The notes beneath the pieces are model-generated. The model saw nothing but the letters and a program-made list of their open reading frames with translations, did no database searches and was not told the origin of the DNA. Below, in pieces: positions 29,444 to 38,526 of a DNA stretch of 64,000 nt. The stretch's first letter is position 1; each line of letters begins with the position of its first letter. This stretch comes from Bradyrhizobium lablabi. GTDB taxonomy: Bacteria; Pseudomonadota; Alphaproteobacteria; Rhizobiales; Xanthobacteraceae. A program made the translations under genes and the position numbers. The stretch covers positions 248,001-312,000 of the forward strand of contig NZ_JAFCJK010000003.1 in assembly GCF_018131005.1 (NCBI RefSeq), given 5' to 3'.

Positions 29444-29609
29444 GCCCCGCGCTATCCCGGATCGTGACCAATTTGATCGGGAAAAATAGGCTGACGGGTT
29501 GCCAGCCGAGGTGCCGGCCTGATATTCCCTCGCCCATTGAAAACCCGCCGGTTCTGTAGGACTTGAGATGCTGAACGTCGTATCCAGCAAGGCGCGGGGG
29601 GAAGCATCG

Positions 29610-30563
29610 ATGTCGGCAAAGAACGGTTCAATCAAGCTCGTCGCCGGCAACTCCAATCCTGCGCTGGCGCAGGATATCGCCAAGGGGCTCGGCATCGAAC
29701 TGACCAAAGCCGTGGTGCGGCGGTTCGCCGACATGGAGATCTTCGTCGAGATTCAGGAGAACATCCGCGGATCGGACATGTTCATCCTGCAGTCGACGTC
29801 GTATCCGGCGAACGACCACCTGATGGAGCTCTTGATCATCACCGACGCACTGCGCCGTGCTTCCGCGCGCCGCATCACCGCGGTGGTGCCCTATTTCGGC
29901 TATGCAAGGCAGGACCGGAAGGCCGGTTCGCGCACGCCGATCTCGGCCAAGCTCGTCGCCAATTTGATCTCGCGCGCCGGCGTCGACCGCGTCATGACGC
30001 TCGACCTGCATGCCGGCCAGATCCAGGGCTTCTTCGATATCCCGACCGACAACCTCTTCGCGGCGCCGTTGATGGTGCGCGACATCCGCGAACGTTTCGA
30101 CCTCGCCAAGGTGATGGTGGTGTCGCCCGACGTCGGCGGCGTGGCGCGTGCGCGCGGGCTTGCCAAGCGCATCAACACCCCACTCGCGATCGTCGACAAG
30201 CGCCGCGAGCGCCCCGGTGAATCCGAGGTGATGAACGTGATCGGCGAGGTCGCGGGCTACACCTGCATCCTGGTCGACGACATCGTCGATTCCGGCGGCA
30301 CGCTGGTGAACGCGGCCGAGGCGCTGATCGCCCACGGCGCCAAGGAAGTCTCGGCCTACATCACCCATGGCGTGCTGTCGGGCGGGGCCGCTGCGCGCAT
30401 CGCCTCGTCGCGGCTGAAGGAACTTGTCATTACCGACTCGATCCAGCCGACGGAAGCAGTGTCGAAGGCGCCGAACATCCGCACGATCTCGATTGCCGGT
30501 CTGATCGCCGAAGCGATCGGCCGCACCGCGGCGGAAGAGTCGGTGTCGAGCCTGTTCGATTAA
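29610..30563 (+). CDS. prs: Ribose-phosphate pyrophosphokinase
   Basis: A 317-residue PRPP synthetase that transfers pyrophosphate from ATP to ribose 5-phosphate for purine, pyrimidine, histidine and NAD synthesis. The flexible loop [12 protein letters not shown], the metal-binding histidine region [13 protein letters not shown] and the ribose-phosphate loop [11 protein letters not shown] are all intact. The ATG at 29610 ([13 protein letters not shown]) has GGGGGGAAG upstream and is preferred over 29568. Transcribed alone; followed by a dispersed repeat. Confidence 0.97.
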   Translation: MSAKNGSIKLVAGNSNPALAQDIAKGLGIELTKAVVRRFADMEIFVEIQENIRGSDMFILQSTSYPANDHLMELLIITDALRRASARRITAVVPYFGYARQDRKAGSRTPISAKLVANLISRAGVDRVMTLDLHAGQIQGFFDIPTDNLFAAPLMVRDIRERFDLAKVMVVSPDVGGVARARGLAKRINTPLAIVDKRRERPGESEVMNVIGEVAGYTCILVDDIVDSGGTLVNAAEALIAHGAKEVSAYITHGVLSGGAAARIASSRLKELVITDSIQPTEAVSKAPNIRTISIAGLIAEAIGRTAAEESVSSLFD

Positions 30564-30571
30564 GTCGACCT

Positions 30572-30712
30572 GTCCGCGGCGTCGTCCCTGCGCAAGCAGG
30601 ACCCGTAACCACAGGGCTCCATCGGTGAGTGCAACTGTGGCCACAGCCTTTTGCAACAACAGGCATTGGTGGTTATGGGTCGTCCCGGCTCCAGGCCGGG
30701 ACGACAGAGAAC
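30572..30712. repeat. Dispersed intergenic repeat, first copy
   Basis: Between prs and the SDR gene lies a block with CGTCGTCCCTGCGCAAGCAG at the left, GGTTATGGGTCGTCCCGG at the right and the hairpin GTCGTCCCGG/CCGGGACGAC near 30677-30703. The GTGG(T/C)TATGGGTC core also occurs at 35219-35232. It is of a kind common between Bradyrhizobium genes and may serve as a bidirectional terminator. Confidence 0.5.
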
Positions 30713-30728
30713 ATGTTGCACCTGTTCT

Positions 30729-31535
30729 TCAGAACCCCGGCCGCGGGACGTGGCTCATCAGCGTCCGTACATAGCCGCCGTCGACGATGATCTCCTCGCC
30801 GTTCACATAGGATGAGCGGTCGCTCGCCAGGAACAGGATCGCATCCGCCATGTCCTGCGGCGCGCCGATCCGGCGCATCGGCACCACGGCGGTGCGCCGC
30901 TCGGTGACCCCTGGCGTGTCGTAGAACGCCTGGCTCATCGGCGTGACCACGAGGCCTGGGCTCACGACATTGCTGCGGATGCCGTGCGGACCCCATTCGG
31001 CCGCGATTTGCTGCGACAGCATGATGACGCCCGCCTTGCTGACGCTGTAGGCGCCGCTCTGCCCCTGCGCGTTGCTGCCGGCAATCGAGGCGACGTGGAC
31101 TATGCTGCCGCGGTCACCTCTTCGCATCTGGCGACCGAACGCCTGCGCGCAGATGAAGTAGCCGGTGAGGTTGACCGCGAGCACCGCGTTCCATTCGGCG
31201 AGCGAGAGCGTATCGAGCCCGCCGGGGCGCAACACCGCCGCAGTGTTGACGAGAATGCCGCATGGACCGAGTGCGCTTTCGATTTTGCCGGCGGCCGCCG
31301 CAACGCTCTCCGCGCTCGTCGTGTCGCAGCCGGCAATCAGATGATTGTCGCCGCATTCGCGGAGCTTTTCGCGCGTGCCTTCAAGCCCGCGCTCGTCACG
31401 ATCAATCACGGCCACTTTGGCGCCGGCGCGCGCAAGGCTGACAGCCGTGGCGCGGCCGATGCCGCCCCCTCCGCCCGTGACAACAGCAATCCGGCCTGAC
31501 AGGTCGAGCCAGTCCGAGGAATGTCGATCGTTCAT
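30729..31535 (-). CDS. Short-chain dehydrogenase/reductase
   Basis: 268 residues of the classical SDR family. The NAD(P)-binding glycine motif is VVTGGGGGIGRATAV; an Asp after the second strand (VAVIDRDERG) favours NAD(H). The catalytic Ser is in VHVASIAGSN and the Tyr/Lys in GAYSVSKAGV, followed by the usual PGLVVTPM. The NNAG structural motif is altered to NTAAV, a tolerated change. The substrate cannot be inferred. The gene is flanked by a dispersed repeat and faces prs; it is not in an obvious operon. Confidence 0.88.
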   Translation of the reverse strand: MNDRHSSDWLDLSGRIAVVTGGGGGIGRATAVSLARAGAKVAVIDRDERGLEGTREKLRECGDNHLIAGCDTTSAESVAAAAGKIESALGPCGILVNTAAVLRPGGLDTLSLAEWNAVLAVNLTGYFICAQAFGRQMRRGDRGSIVHVASIAGSNAQGQSGAYSVSKAGVIMLSQQIAAEWGPHGIRSNVVSPGLVVTPMSQAFYDTPGVTERRTAVVPMRRIGAPQDMADAILFLASDRSSYVNGEEIIVDGGYVRTLMSHVPRPGF

Positions 31536-31736
31536 CGTCGCGCCTCCCGTTCTCTTGGTTTATGCCGAGAGCATAGCCGAAAGCACGGCGCACGTGTGCG
31601 ATCCCGGCGCGCATGCCGGAATCGCTCTCGTGCTGGCCATGACTATTTCGCGCGCAGCGAAAGCCGGTTCGCGTGACGAAAGCACGTCATGAGAATCCAG
31701 AGCTTCGGCCCTGATCCAATCAGAACCGAAAAGGCT

Positions 31737-32303
31737 CTAACCGACGATCCCCGCTGCAACCTGACCGCGCAGGCGTTCCAGGCTCAGCAACGTCTTGGCG
31801 CAAGCTTCCGCAACCTCGACGCCTTTGATGGCAAAGTGCCTGCGAAAGAAGTCGTAATGCACCTCGGTCTCGTGGAATTGCTGCGGCGTCAGCACCGCGG
31901 AGAACACCGGCACTTCGGTGCGCAATTGCACGTCCATCAGCGCCTTGATCACGGTGTCGGCGACGAACTCGTGTCGGTAGATGCCGCCATCGACCACCAG
32001 ACCCGCGGCAACGATTGCGGTGTAGCGCCGCGTCTTGGCCAGGATCTGCGCATGCAGAGGGATCTCGAACGAGCCCGGCACCTCGAACACGTCGATATTG
32101 GTGATGTGGCGGGCCTCGATCTCCTTCAGAAACGCGATCCTGCATTCCTCCACCACGTCGCGGTGCCACGACGACTGCACGAATGCGACACGCTGGGGCT
32201 TTGCGAAGCGCGGATGCTCCACCGCCGGTGGACGATTTGGCGTTTCGGGAGTGACTTCGGGTTGGGAGGTTTGGACGTCTTGGTCTTGCAACATCTGATT
32301 CAT
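31737..32303 (-). CDS. ribH: 6,7-dimethyl-8-ribityllumazine synthase, type II (RibH2)
   Basis: A 188-residue lumazine synthase that makes the direct precursor of riboflavin. The core motifs are FVQSSWHRDVVEECRIAFLK, DVFEVPGSFEIPLHAQIL, VVAAGLVVDGGIYRHEFVAD and HYDFFRRHFAIKGVEVAEAC. Lack of the canonical TQAxxR phosphate loop, and the HETEVHYDFF C-terminal part, match the decameric RibH2 type known from Brucella and Mesorhizobium. A long disordered N-terminus (about 33 residues) precedes. GAGGAAACCC sits before the ATG at 32303. An FMN riboswitch lies upstream, so expression should fall when FMN is plentiful. Other rib genes are elsewhere. Confidence 0.93.
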   Translation of the reverse strand: MNQMLQDQDVQTSQPEVTPETPNRPPAVEHPRFAKPQRVAFVQSSWHRDVVEECRIAFLKEIEARHITNIDVFEVPGSFEIPLHAQILAKTRRYTAIVAAGLVVDGGIYRHEFVADTVIKALMDVQLRTEVPVFSAVLTPQQFHETEVHYDFFRRHFAIKGVEVAEACAKTLLSLERLRGQVAAGIVG

Positions 32304-32384
32304 GGGTTTCCTCTTTCAGGACCAGAATCAGGGCACACGGACAACGACATTGGCCCGCGCGAAAACGCGAAGGCCGCCGCAACC

Positions 32385-32527
32385 GTTCTCTTTCATCCGG
32401 ACTGTAACCGTCGGCTTCGGAATTGCACCGAATCTGCTGACCCTTCCTCGACTTCGCGACGAAGGCGCTCGCGGGCTTGGGTTTGCACCCTTACCGCCGG
32501 TGGGGATTTCCACCCCGCCCTGAGAAC
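32385..32527 (-). ncRNA. FMN riboswitch (RFN element) upstream of ribH2
   Basis: On the minus strand the closing stem is GAGAAC/GTTCTC (32522-32527 with 32385-32390). The conserved core elements are all present in order: AGGGCGGGGTGGAAATCCCC, ACCGGCGGTAAG, AAGCCCGCGAGC, GTCAGCAGATTCGGTGCAAT, TCCGAAGCCGACGGTTACAG and AGTCCGGATGAAAGAGAAC. The ribH2 start is about 80 bases further on, with a small CGCG hairpin between. Because a T-run is not evident, control may be at translation. Confidence 0.95.
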
Positions 32528-33055
32528 GCGAGCATTTGCTGGCAAAGTGGGAACCGGTTTGCCGTAGAAAATGCTCGAACTATTTAAGCGACGCGTATCC
32601 TGATCGCAAAACCGGCACCCACTTTTGCGGAATACGCGCTGGCCCGCCCGGGATGGGCGCACCTGACGGCAAATATGACCAAACGGCGACAGCCGGGCAA
32701 GGACCTTTGGCATGGCGAAATGTCATGGTGCCATGAGCGGCAAACGAATCTCCCGTGGCGCCACTGCCGCAGAGTCGACAAAAAGTTAACAATCCGTTTC
32801 GCTGCCAATTCCGATTCCGATTTGTTCTCAAATTCATAGGTGTGGCGCGATGAACTGTGGACGAGCCACGCTTTGGCTGTGGACGGACTCGGCGTGCGGT
32901 TGCGCAGATTCCGCAAATCACATCACTTCATCCGCGTCAGGTCCAGGGCATCCGGAAGCCCGATGAGGAACTGCACTCGGCCACGACGCAGTCTGTCGCG
33001 CGTGCCGGCTTCCGTGTGCGTATCAACAGTTCATAAGAACAAGGGCCGAGACGGC
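32528..33055. other. Gene-free control region between riboswitch and ybjN-like gene
   Basis: I find no supported gene on either strand. It should hold the minus-strand ribH2 promoter and the plus-strand promoter of the YbjN-like gene. An AT-rich part near 32777-32840 (AAAAAGTTAACAATCCG and onward) is a likely promoter zone. Short open frames have poor codon use. Confidence 0.4.
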
Positions 33056-33556
33056 ATGTCCCTCCTCGAAAGCATCATCGACTCCCGGAACAACCCGCTT
33101 GCGGTGGTCGAGGATATCGCCACCGACAACAACTGGGCGTTCGAGCGTTCAGGCGATGACGAAGTGACGATCGTCTCCAAGGGCGACTGGATCGATTATC
33201 AGCTCTCCTTCACGTGGATGGGCGAGATCGAGGCGCTGCATCTCGCCTGCGCCTTCGACATGAAGATTCCGCAGGCGCGCCGCGCCGAAGTGCAGCGGCT
33301 CGTTGCCGCGATCAACGAACAATTGTGGGTCGGCCATTTCGACCTGTGGACTCACACCGGCATGATCATGCACCGCCAGGCGCTGGTGCTCCCCGGCGGC
33401 CTTTCCGCGTCTGCCGCGCAGTGCGAGAGCATGGTGGTCAACGCGATCCACGCTTGCGAGCGCTATTATCCCGCGTTCCAATTCGTGGTTTGGGCCGGCA
33501 AGTCGGCGGCAGAGGCGATGAGCGCCGCAATGTTTGATACCGAGGGCGAGGCGTAA
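33056..33556 (+). CDS. YbjN domain-containing protein
   Basis: 166 residues matching the YbjN family (type III secretion chaperone-like fold): VVEDIATDNNWAFERSGDDE, TIVSKGDWIDYQLSFTWMGE, LVAAINEQLWVGHFDLWTH. YbjN proteins are cytoplasmic, may affect motility and stress in E. coli, and have no firm mechanism. The ATG at 33056 (MSLLESIIDSRNNPLAVVED) is chosen because the family homology begins there. proC follows in the same direction, an order I recall from many rhizobia, so they may be co-expressed. Confidence 0.85.
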   Translation: MSLLESIIDSRNNPLAVVEDIATDNNWAFERSGDDEVTIVSKGDWIDYQLSFTWMGEIEALHLACAFDMKIPQARRAEVQRLVAAINEQLWVGHFDLWTHTGMIMHRQALVLPGGLSASAAQCESMVVNAIHACERYYPAFQFVVWAGKSAAEAMSAAMFDTEGEA

Positions 33557-33730
33557 GAGCAATTCGCTCCGGCGGCTCAACGACCCCACTGCCGTCCGGC
33601 GGAGGCCTGGACCCTTTTTCGCGGCGTCATGGTTCTCGCAAGCTGCTTGTGGCCCCCTCCCCACTTCACTAAAACCGCCTGTGGTTACGGGTCCGGCCCC
33701 CTGCGCAATTGCGCACCTGGCCGGACGACA

Positions 33731-34576
33731 GTGGCGGTGACACCGGTGAACACATCCAGCGACACACTGACGAACACGAGCGGCACCATCGCGCTGGCGG
33801 GCGCGGGCAAGATGGGCGGCGCCATGCTGACCGGCTGGCTTGCGCAGGGACTTGCGCCCGAACGCGTCGTCGTGATCGAGCCGCATCCCTCCGCCGAGAT
33901 CACGGCACTTGCCGCCCAGGGCGTCCGCCTCAATGCCTTGGCGAAAGAGAGCGGAGCGGTCGATACACTTGTCGTCGCGGTGAAGCCGCAATCGTTCCGC
34001 GAGGCGGGTGCGGCGCTGAAGGAGTTTGTCGGACCATCGACGCTCGTGGTCTCGATCATGGCCGGCACGACGATATCAGCGCTCGAAGAGGTCTGCGGCG
34101 GCATGGTGGTGCGCGCGATGCCGAACACGCCGGCGGCGATCGGCCGCGGCATCACGGTCGCAGTGCCGGCGAAGACAGTCAGCGCCGCGCAACGCGCCAC
34201 CGCGGATGCACTGCTGCGCGCGACCGGCCTCGTCGAATGGGTCGACGACGAAAGCCTGATGGACGCGGTGACCGCGGTCTCCGGCTCCGGCCCCGCCTAT
34301 GTGTTCCTGCTCGCCGAGGAGCTCGCCCGCGCCGGCGTCGCGGCTGGCCTCCCCGAGGCGCTCGCCACGACGCTCGCGCGCGCGACGGTCGCAGGCTCGG
34401 GCGAATTGCTGCATCGGTCGGACCAGCCGTCCGCGAGCTTGCGTCAGAACGTGACCTCGCCAGGCGGGACGACGGCCGCGGCACTGGAAGTGCTGATGGC
34501 AAAGGACGGGCTGCAGCCGCTGATGATCCGCGCGATCGCCGCGGCGACCAAGCGATCGAAGGAGTTGGCGAAGTAG
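33731..34576 (+). CDS. proC: Pyrroline-5-carboxylate reductase
   Basis: About 281 residues. It reduces pyrroline-5-carboxylate to proline with NAD(P)H. The Rossmann motif is IALAGAGKMGGAMLTGWL; other conserved parts are VVRAMPNTPAAIGRGI, SGSGPAYVFLLAEEL and NVTSPGGTTAAALEVL. The start is uncertain: GTG codons at 33731, 33737 and 33746 are all just before the conserved region, and none has a clear ribosome site; the open frame extends back to 33629. It follows the YbjN-like gene. A palindromic repeat follows it and may end the transcript. Confidence 0.93.
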   Translation: MAVTPVNTSSDTLTNTSGTIALAGAGKMGGAMLTGWLAQGLAPERVVVIEPHPSAEITALAAQGVRLNALAKESGAVDTLVVAVKPQSFREAGAALKEFVGPSTLVVSIMAGTTISALEEVCGGMVVRAMPNTPAAIGRGITVAVPAKTVSAAQRATADALLRATGLVEWVDDESLMDAVTAVSGSGPAYVFLLAEELARAGVAAGLPEALATTLARATVAGSGELLHRSDQPSASLRQNVTSPGGTTAAALEVLMAKDGLQPLMIRAIAAATKRSKELAK

Positions 34577-34599
34577 CCGGCTCTTGCCCATCCCGTCAG

Positions 34600-34680
34600 C
34601 CTGAGGTGCTCGCGGAGCGAGCCTCGAAGGGTGCACGGCCTGTGGCCCATCCTTCGAGGCGCGCGAGGGCGCACCTCGGG
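34600..34680. repeat. Long imperfect hairpin repeat after proC
   Basis: CCTGAGGTGC (34600-34609) pairs with GCACCTCGGG (34671-34680), and GCCTCGAAGGGTG (34621-34633) with CATCCTTCGAGGC (34649-34661), each with one G-T. The CATCCTTCGAGG core is a familiar intergenic repeat in Bradyrhizobium-like genomes. It lies between convergent genes and may act as a terminator. Confidence 0.6.
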
Positions 34681-34720
34681 ATAACGGTGGAGCAAGCGGC
34701 AAGGTCAAGTCAGCAATCGG

Positions 34721-35116
34721 CTACACGGCGCCGAGGCGCTTGTTGAAGCGCTCGACATTGATCAAGCCGCGGGCGTGGCGGCCTTCGCCGAGCTTGCGCG
34801 TGCCTTCATAGGCCGCGACCTCGAAGCGGATGATACGGCGCTCGACCGCGATCACCCTTGCCGTGGTCCGCACAGTGGCGCCGACGAGGGCTGCGGCGAG
34901 ATGACGGATGTCGACCTCGGTCCCGACCGTAACCCAGCCCGGCTGCAACGCGCCGCGAATGGCATCGCCCGACGCTATCTCCATTTCCAGGATCATCATC
35001 GGCGTCGCATACACCATCGGCATGCCGTGCACGAAATGCCCGACCGTGCGCTCCGCCGGCACGACGAGCATCCGCTCGGCGCTCATGCCGACCTTGATGG
35101 CGTCGCGTGCGTCCAT
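34721..35116 (-). CDS. Hotdog-fold thioesterase, fluoroacetyl-CoA thioesterase-like
   Basis: 131 residues of the hotdog fold, closest in motif pattern to FlK-like thioesterases. It has a Thr in MVYATPMMILEMEIA, a Glu four positions on, and a His in EVDIRHLAAALVG, the expected Thr/Glu/His catalytic set. The N-terminal VGHFVHGMPMVYATPMM is typical. It should cleave a small acyl-CoA; which one is not clear, and actual fluoroacetate resistance would be an over-reading. The gene stands alone between two intergenic repeats. Confidence 0.75.
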   Translation of the reverse strand: MDARDAIKVGMSAERMLVVPAERTVGHFVHGMPMVYATPMMILEMEIASGDAIRGALQPGWVTVGTEVDIRHLAAALVGATVRTTARVIAVERRIIRFEVAAYEGTRKLGEGRHARGLINVERFNKRLGAV

Positions 35117-35129
35117 GGTGCCTCGGAAA

Positions 35130-35271
35130 GACTCTCGTCCCGCCTTGAGCCGGGACCCACAACCACTGAAGCCGGTTCTGCGAAAGCTGGAGTCCCGGCG
35201 AGCGCTAACAACCGAGATTGGTGGCTATGGGTCCCTGCATCCGCAGTGCATCCGCAGGGACGACGGAACAA
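35130..35271. repeat. Dispersed intergenic repeat, second copy
   Basis: Arms CGTCCCGCCTTGAGCCGGGA with CCCACAACCAC at the left and GTGGCTATGGGTCCCTGC with CGCAGGGACG at the right are roughly inverted. It shares the TATGGGTC core with 30572-30712. It lies between two minus-strand genes. Confidence 0.5.
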
Positions 35272-35475
35272 CTACTTGGTTTGCGCCGCCTTGCGCTCGA
35301 CGAAGGTCTTGCCGCCCTTCATCTTGTGATGCAGCGGCGCCTCGTTGATCTGGATTACGACGGCTTCGGCGTCGACGCCGAGGTTTTTCACCAGCGCCTG
35401 GGTGATGTCGCGCATCATGCCGACCTTCTGCTCCTCGGTGCGGCCGGCGGCCATGCTGATGGTGATCTCGGGCAT
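35272..35475 (-). CDS. 4-oxalocrotonate tautomerase family protein
   Basis: A 67-residue tautomerase. After removal of the initiator Met, Pro1 (MPEITISMAAGRTEEQKVGM) is the catalytic base. The family's Arg positions near 11 and 38-39 are not all obvious, but the length and the VVIQINEAPLHHKMKGGKTF region fit. It would ketonise an enol such as 2-hydroxymuconate or a related compound. The ATG at 35475 is fixed by the need for Pro at position 2 and by GGGAG seven bases upstream. No aromatic catabolic genes are adjacent. Confidence 0.82.
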   Translation of the reverse strand: MPEITISMAAGRTEEQKVGMMRDITQALVKNLGVDAEAVVIQINEAPLHHKMKGGKTFVERKAAQTK

Positions 35476-35588
35476 CTTGCTCTCCCTCTGCTGTCGCAAC
35501 CCGGCTTGTCCCGGTCCTCGCGTTCGTCGTCATCAAACAAGACGCGGATATCAGGCACAAGGCCGGCTGTGGCGTCAGAAGCGAATGG

Positions 35589-37181
35589 CTATCCCCACTT
35601 AACGTCATGACGCGCCAGCACCTCGCGCACCTTGGCGACGAGTTCGGCTTCGGCGCAGGAGAACTGCGCGGGACGCGTCTCGCGCCACTCCTGGTTCGAC
35701 GCGATCGCGGCTGCCGCCTTCGCGCCCTCGATCAGGTCCTTGATCTGCACCTCGCCGCGCGCCCTTTCATCGGACCCCTGGATGATCACGCAAGGCGAGT
35801 TGCGGCGATCGGCATATTTGAGCTGGTTGCCCATGTTCCTGGGATTGCCGAGATAGAGCTCGGCGCGGATGTTCGCGTTGCGCAATTGCGCGACCACCTT
35901 CTGGTAGTCGGGGATGCGATCGCGATCGAACACGGTGACGACCACGGGGCCGAATTCGGGGCGCGTGTCGAGCTTGCCGAGCATCGTGAGCGCGGCCTGC
36001 AGGCGCGACACGCCGATCGAAAATCCTGTCGCCGGCACCGGCTCGCCGCGGAAACGCGAGACGAGCCCATCGTAACGGCCCCCGCCGCCGACCGAGCCGA
36101 AGCGCACGGGGCGTCCCTTCTCGTCCTTGGTGTCGAGCAGGAGTTCGACCTCGTAGACCGGGCCGGTGTAATATTCGAGGCCGCGGACAACAGAGGGATC
36201 GATGATGACCTGGCTGTGATAGCCTGCCGCATCGACGAGGCGCGCGATCTCCACCAACTCATCCAGACCTTCGAGCGCGTTTTTTGAATCGTGGAAGGTG
36301 TCGCGCAGCGCGTCCGCGATCCGCCGCGCGACGTCGTATTCGTTTTCCTTGTGGTCTGGATCGCCGGCGAGCCTTTGCTGCACGCTGGCATCGCCAGCAT
36401 AGGCCAGCAGCGGTCCCCGCACGCTGGCGCGCGCGTTCACAAAAGTTTCGATCTTGGCGATCTCCGCCGGCTCGAGGCCGGCGCCCTTGGTGAAGTCCCC
36501 GCTCTCATCCTTGCGGCCAGGGCCAAGCAGCTCGCGCACACCCTGCTCGCCGAGCCGGTCAAGCTTGTCGATCGCGCGAAGCACCGTGAGCCTTCGACCG
36601 GCATTCTCGTCGCCGCCGATTCCGATGCTCTCCATCACGCCATCAAGCACCTTGCGGTTGTTGACCTTCACCACGTACGAGCCGCGAGGGATGCCAAGCT
36701 CCTCCATCGTGTCCGCCGCCATCATGCACATCTCGGCATCCGCCGCTGGCGAGCCAGAGCCGACGGTGTCAGCATCGAATTGCATGAACTGACGGAATCG
36801 GCCGGGGCCGGGCTTCTCGTTGCGGAATACATAGCCGAAGCGATAGGAGCGATAGGGCTTTGGCAACGAATCGAAGTTTTCGGCGACATAACGCGCGAGC
36901 GGCGCGGTGAGGTCGTAGCGCAGCGAGATCCACTGCTCGTCGTCATCCTGGAACGAGAACACGCCTTCGTTGGGACGGTCCTGGTCGGGCAGAAACTTGC
37001 CGAGCGCATCGGTGTACTCCATCGCCGGCGTCTCCACCGGCTCGAAGCCGTAGCGCTCATAGACCTCGCGGATCTTCTCGACCATCTGGCGCGTGGCTGC
37101 GATCGCGGCAGGACCACGGTCCTCCAGCCCGCGCGGCAGACGCGCCTTCAATTTTTGCGTTTTTTTGGGTTTATCGGCCAT
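35589..37181 (-). CDS. hisS: Histidyl-tRNA synthetase
   Basis: 530 residues, class II. Motif 1 region [19 protein letters not shown], motif 2 [20 protein letters not shown] followed by [12 protein letters not shown], the histidine signature [16 protein letters not shown], and motif 3 in [14 protein letters not shown] are visible. A C-terminal anticodon-binding domain follows ([29 protein letters not shown]). Longer than the E. coli enzyme, as in other alphaproteobacteria. The N-terminus is basic ([16 protein letters not shown]). A 21-base near-palindromic motif shared with the marR promoter lies just upstream at 37195-37215. Confidence 0.95.
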   Translation of the reverse strand: MADKPKKTQKLKARLPRGLEDRGPAAIAATRQMVEKIREVYERYGFEPVETPAMEYTDALGKFLPDQDRPNEGVFSFQDDDEQWISLRYDLTAPLARYVAENFDSLPKPYRSYRFGYVFRNEKPGPGRFRQFMQFDADTVGSGSPAADAEMCMMAADTMEELGIPRGSYVVKVNNRKVLDGVMESIGIGGDENAGRRLTVLRAIDKLDRLGEQGVRELLGPGRKDESGDFTKGAGLEPAEIAKIETFVNARASVRGPLLAYAGDASVQQRLAGDPDHKENEYDVARRIADALRDTFHDSKNALEGLDELVEIARLVDAAGYHSQVIIDPSVVRGLEYYTGPVYEVELLLDTKDEKGRPVRFGSVGGGGRYDGLVSRFRGEPVPATGFSIGVSRLQAALTMLGKLDTRPEFGPVVVTVFDRDRIPDYQKVVAQLRNANIRAELYLGNPRNMGNQLKYADRRNSPCVIIQGSDERARGEVQIKDLIEGAKAAAAIASNQEWRETRPAQFSCAEAELVAKVREVLARHDVKWG

Positions 37182-37194
37182 GGGCGCCCAAGTT

Positions 37195-37215
37195 TGTCAG
37201 TCATGCTGACTGTCA
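37195..37215 (-). promoter_or_regulatory. Candidate operator upstream of hisS, shared with the marR promoter
   Basis: On the minus strand: TGACAGTCAG, one C, ATGACTGACA, containing perfect 6-base arms CAGTCA/TGACTG around a three-base centre. It lies 14-34 bases before the hisS ATG. The same two ten-base elements, in the same order, occur at 38804-38813 and 38845-38854 in front of the MarR-like gene. Confidence 0.55.
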
Positions 37216-37271
37216 ACATAACGCCGGGTTACCAGTCGAGGCCGCGCCGGGCAAGGCTGGGCTTCCCTTAA

Positions 37272-37412
37272 CCTCGCCCCGCTCTTCGCGGGGAGAGGTC
37301 AAAATTCGCGCCAGCGAATTTCGGGTGAGGGGACTCTCCGCGTGCTCGAGTCTCTCGAATTTGTGTTGACGGCCCCTCACCCCACCCTCTCCCCGCAAAG
37401 AGCGGGGCGAGG
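37272..37412. repeat. Large inverted repeat between ilvE and hisS
   Basis: A 27-base arm at 37272-37298 and its complement at 37386-37412 differ at one position. An inner pair, GGGTGAGGGG (37323-37332) and CCCCTCACCC (37373-37382), extends the structure. The arms contain the GCGGGGAGAGG unit also seen in the repeat at 19004-19027. It could form a cruciform and end ilvE transcription. Confidence 0.7.
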
Positions 37413-37446
37413 GAGGAGAGAGCGCGCTGTATGCCGCGCCCGCCGG

Positions 37447-38526
37447 TCAAAACACCTTTCTGATCCAGTTGTGCGGGTCGTTCGTCCGACCGTACTGGAT
37501 GTCGACCAACTGCTTGCGCAGTCCCATGGCGACGGGCCCGGCCGCACCGCCACTGATTTGAAAATCGCCGTTCGCCGAACACACCTTGCCGATCGGCGAG
37601 ATGACGGCCGCTGTGCCGCAGGCAAAAGCCTCCTTCAGCCTTCCGCTGGCGGCATCGCTGCGCCACTGGTCGATCGTATAGGGCTCCTCGCGCACGCGGG
37701 TGCCGGAATCCTTTGCAAGCTCGATGATCGAATCGCGGGTGATGCCCGGTAAGATCGTGCCCAGCGGCGGCGTCAGCAGCGAGCCGTCGTCGAAGACGAA
37801 GAAGACATTCATGCCGCCGAGTTCCTCGACGTAGCGGCGCTCGACCGCATCCAGGAAAACGACCTGATCGCAGCCGTGCTCGATCGCCTCGGCCTGCGCG
37901 CGCAGGCTCGCGGCGTAATTGCCGCCGCATTTGACGGCGCCGGTGCCGCCGATCGCGGCGCGCGTATAGTTCTCCGACACCCAGATCGACACTGGCGCAG
38001 GTCCGCCCTTGAAGTACGAGCCGACCGGCGAGGCGATGACGGCGAAGATGTATTCCGATGACGGTTTTACGCCGAGGAAGACCTCGCTCGCGATCATGAA
38101 GGGCCGCAGGTAGAGACTGCCCTCGCCGCCTGGAATCCAGGCGCGATCGATGCGGACGAGTTGCTCGACCCCGTCGATGAACACGGGTTCCGGCAGCGGC
38201 GCCATGGCCATGCGCTCCGCCGAATTCCGGAAGCGCCGTGCGTTGGCGTCGGGGCGGAACAGATTCACGCCGCCGTCGTCGCGCTTGTAGGCCTTGAGTC
38301 CCTCGAAAATCTCCTGTGCGTAGTGCAGGACGGCTCCGGCAGGGTCGAGCGGGAAATTCGCGCGGGTTTCGACGCGCGCCCCATGCCAACCACTCGCCTG
38401 ATTGTAGCGGACGATCGCCATGTGATCGGTGAAGATCCGGCCGAAGCCCGGGTCCACGAGCCTTGCCGCACGCTCCTTCTCTTGAGTCGGATGCGCCGCA
38501 GGCTGGATGTCGAATTTCAAATTCAT
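37447..38526 (-). CDS. ilvE: Branched-chain amino acid aminotransferase
   Basis: About 359 residues, fold-type IV PLP enzyme catalysing the last step of Ile, Val and Leu synthesis. Conserved parts include LHYAQEIFEGLKAYKRDDGG, FRPDANARRFRNSAERM, the PLP Lys in AAIGGTGAVKCGGNYAASL, VEELGGMNVFFVFDDG and FACGTAAVISPIGKV. It is of the longer class (about 360 residues) like eukaryotic and many alphaproteobacterial enzymes, rather than the 309-residue E. coli type. The ATG at 38526 (MNLKFDIQPAAHPTQEKE) is preferred over the open frame to 38607. It is divergent from the MarR-like gene. Confidence 0.95.
   Translation of the reverse strand: MNLKFDIQPAAHPTQEKERAARLVDPGFGRIFTDHMAIVRYNQASGWHGARVETRANFPLDPAGAVLHYAQEIFEGLKAYKRDDGGVNLFRPDANARRFRNSAERMAMAPLPEPVFIDGVEQLVRIDRAWIPGGEGSLYLRPFMIASEVFLGVKPSSEYIFAVIASPVGSYFKGGPAPVSIWVSENYTRAAIGGTGAVKCGGNYAASLRAQAEAIEHGCDQVVFLDAVERRYVEELGGMNVFFVFDDGSLLTPPLGTILPGITRDSIIELAKDSGTRVREEPYTIDQWRSDAASGRLKEAFACGTAAVISPIGKVCSANGDFQISGGAAGPVAMGLRKQLVDIQYGRTNDPHNWIRKVF

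Noticed and set aside
32302..32523. Small frames through the riboswitch
   Set aside because: The sequence is accounted for by the FMN aptamer; conserved bases follow RNA structure, not codons.
34721..35116. Fluoroacetate-resistance gene
   Set aside because: Only the fold and a plausible catalytic set match; the residues that give fluoroacetate specificity cannot be judged here.
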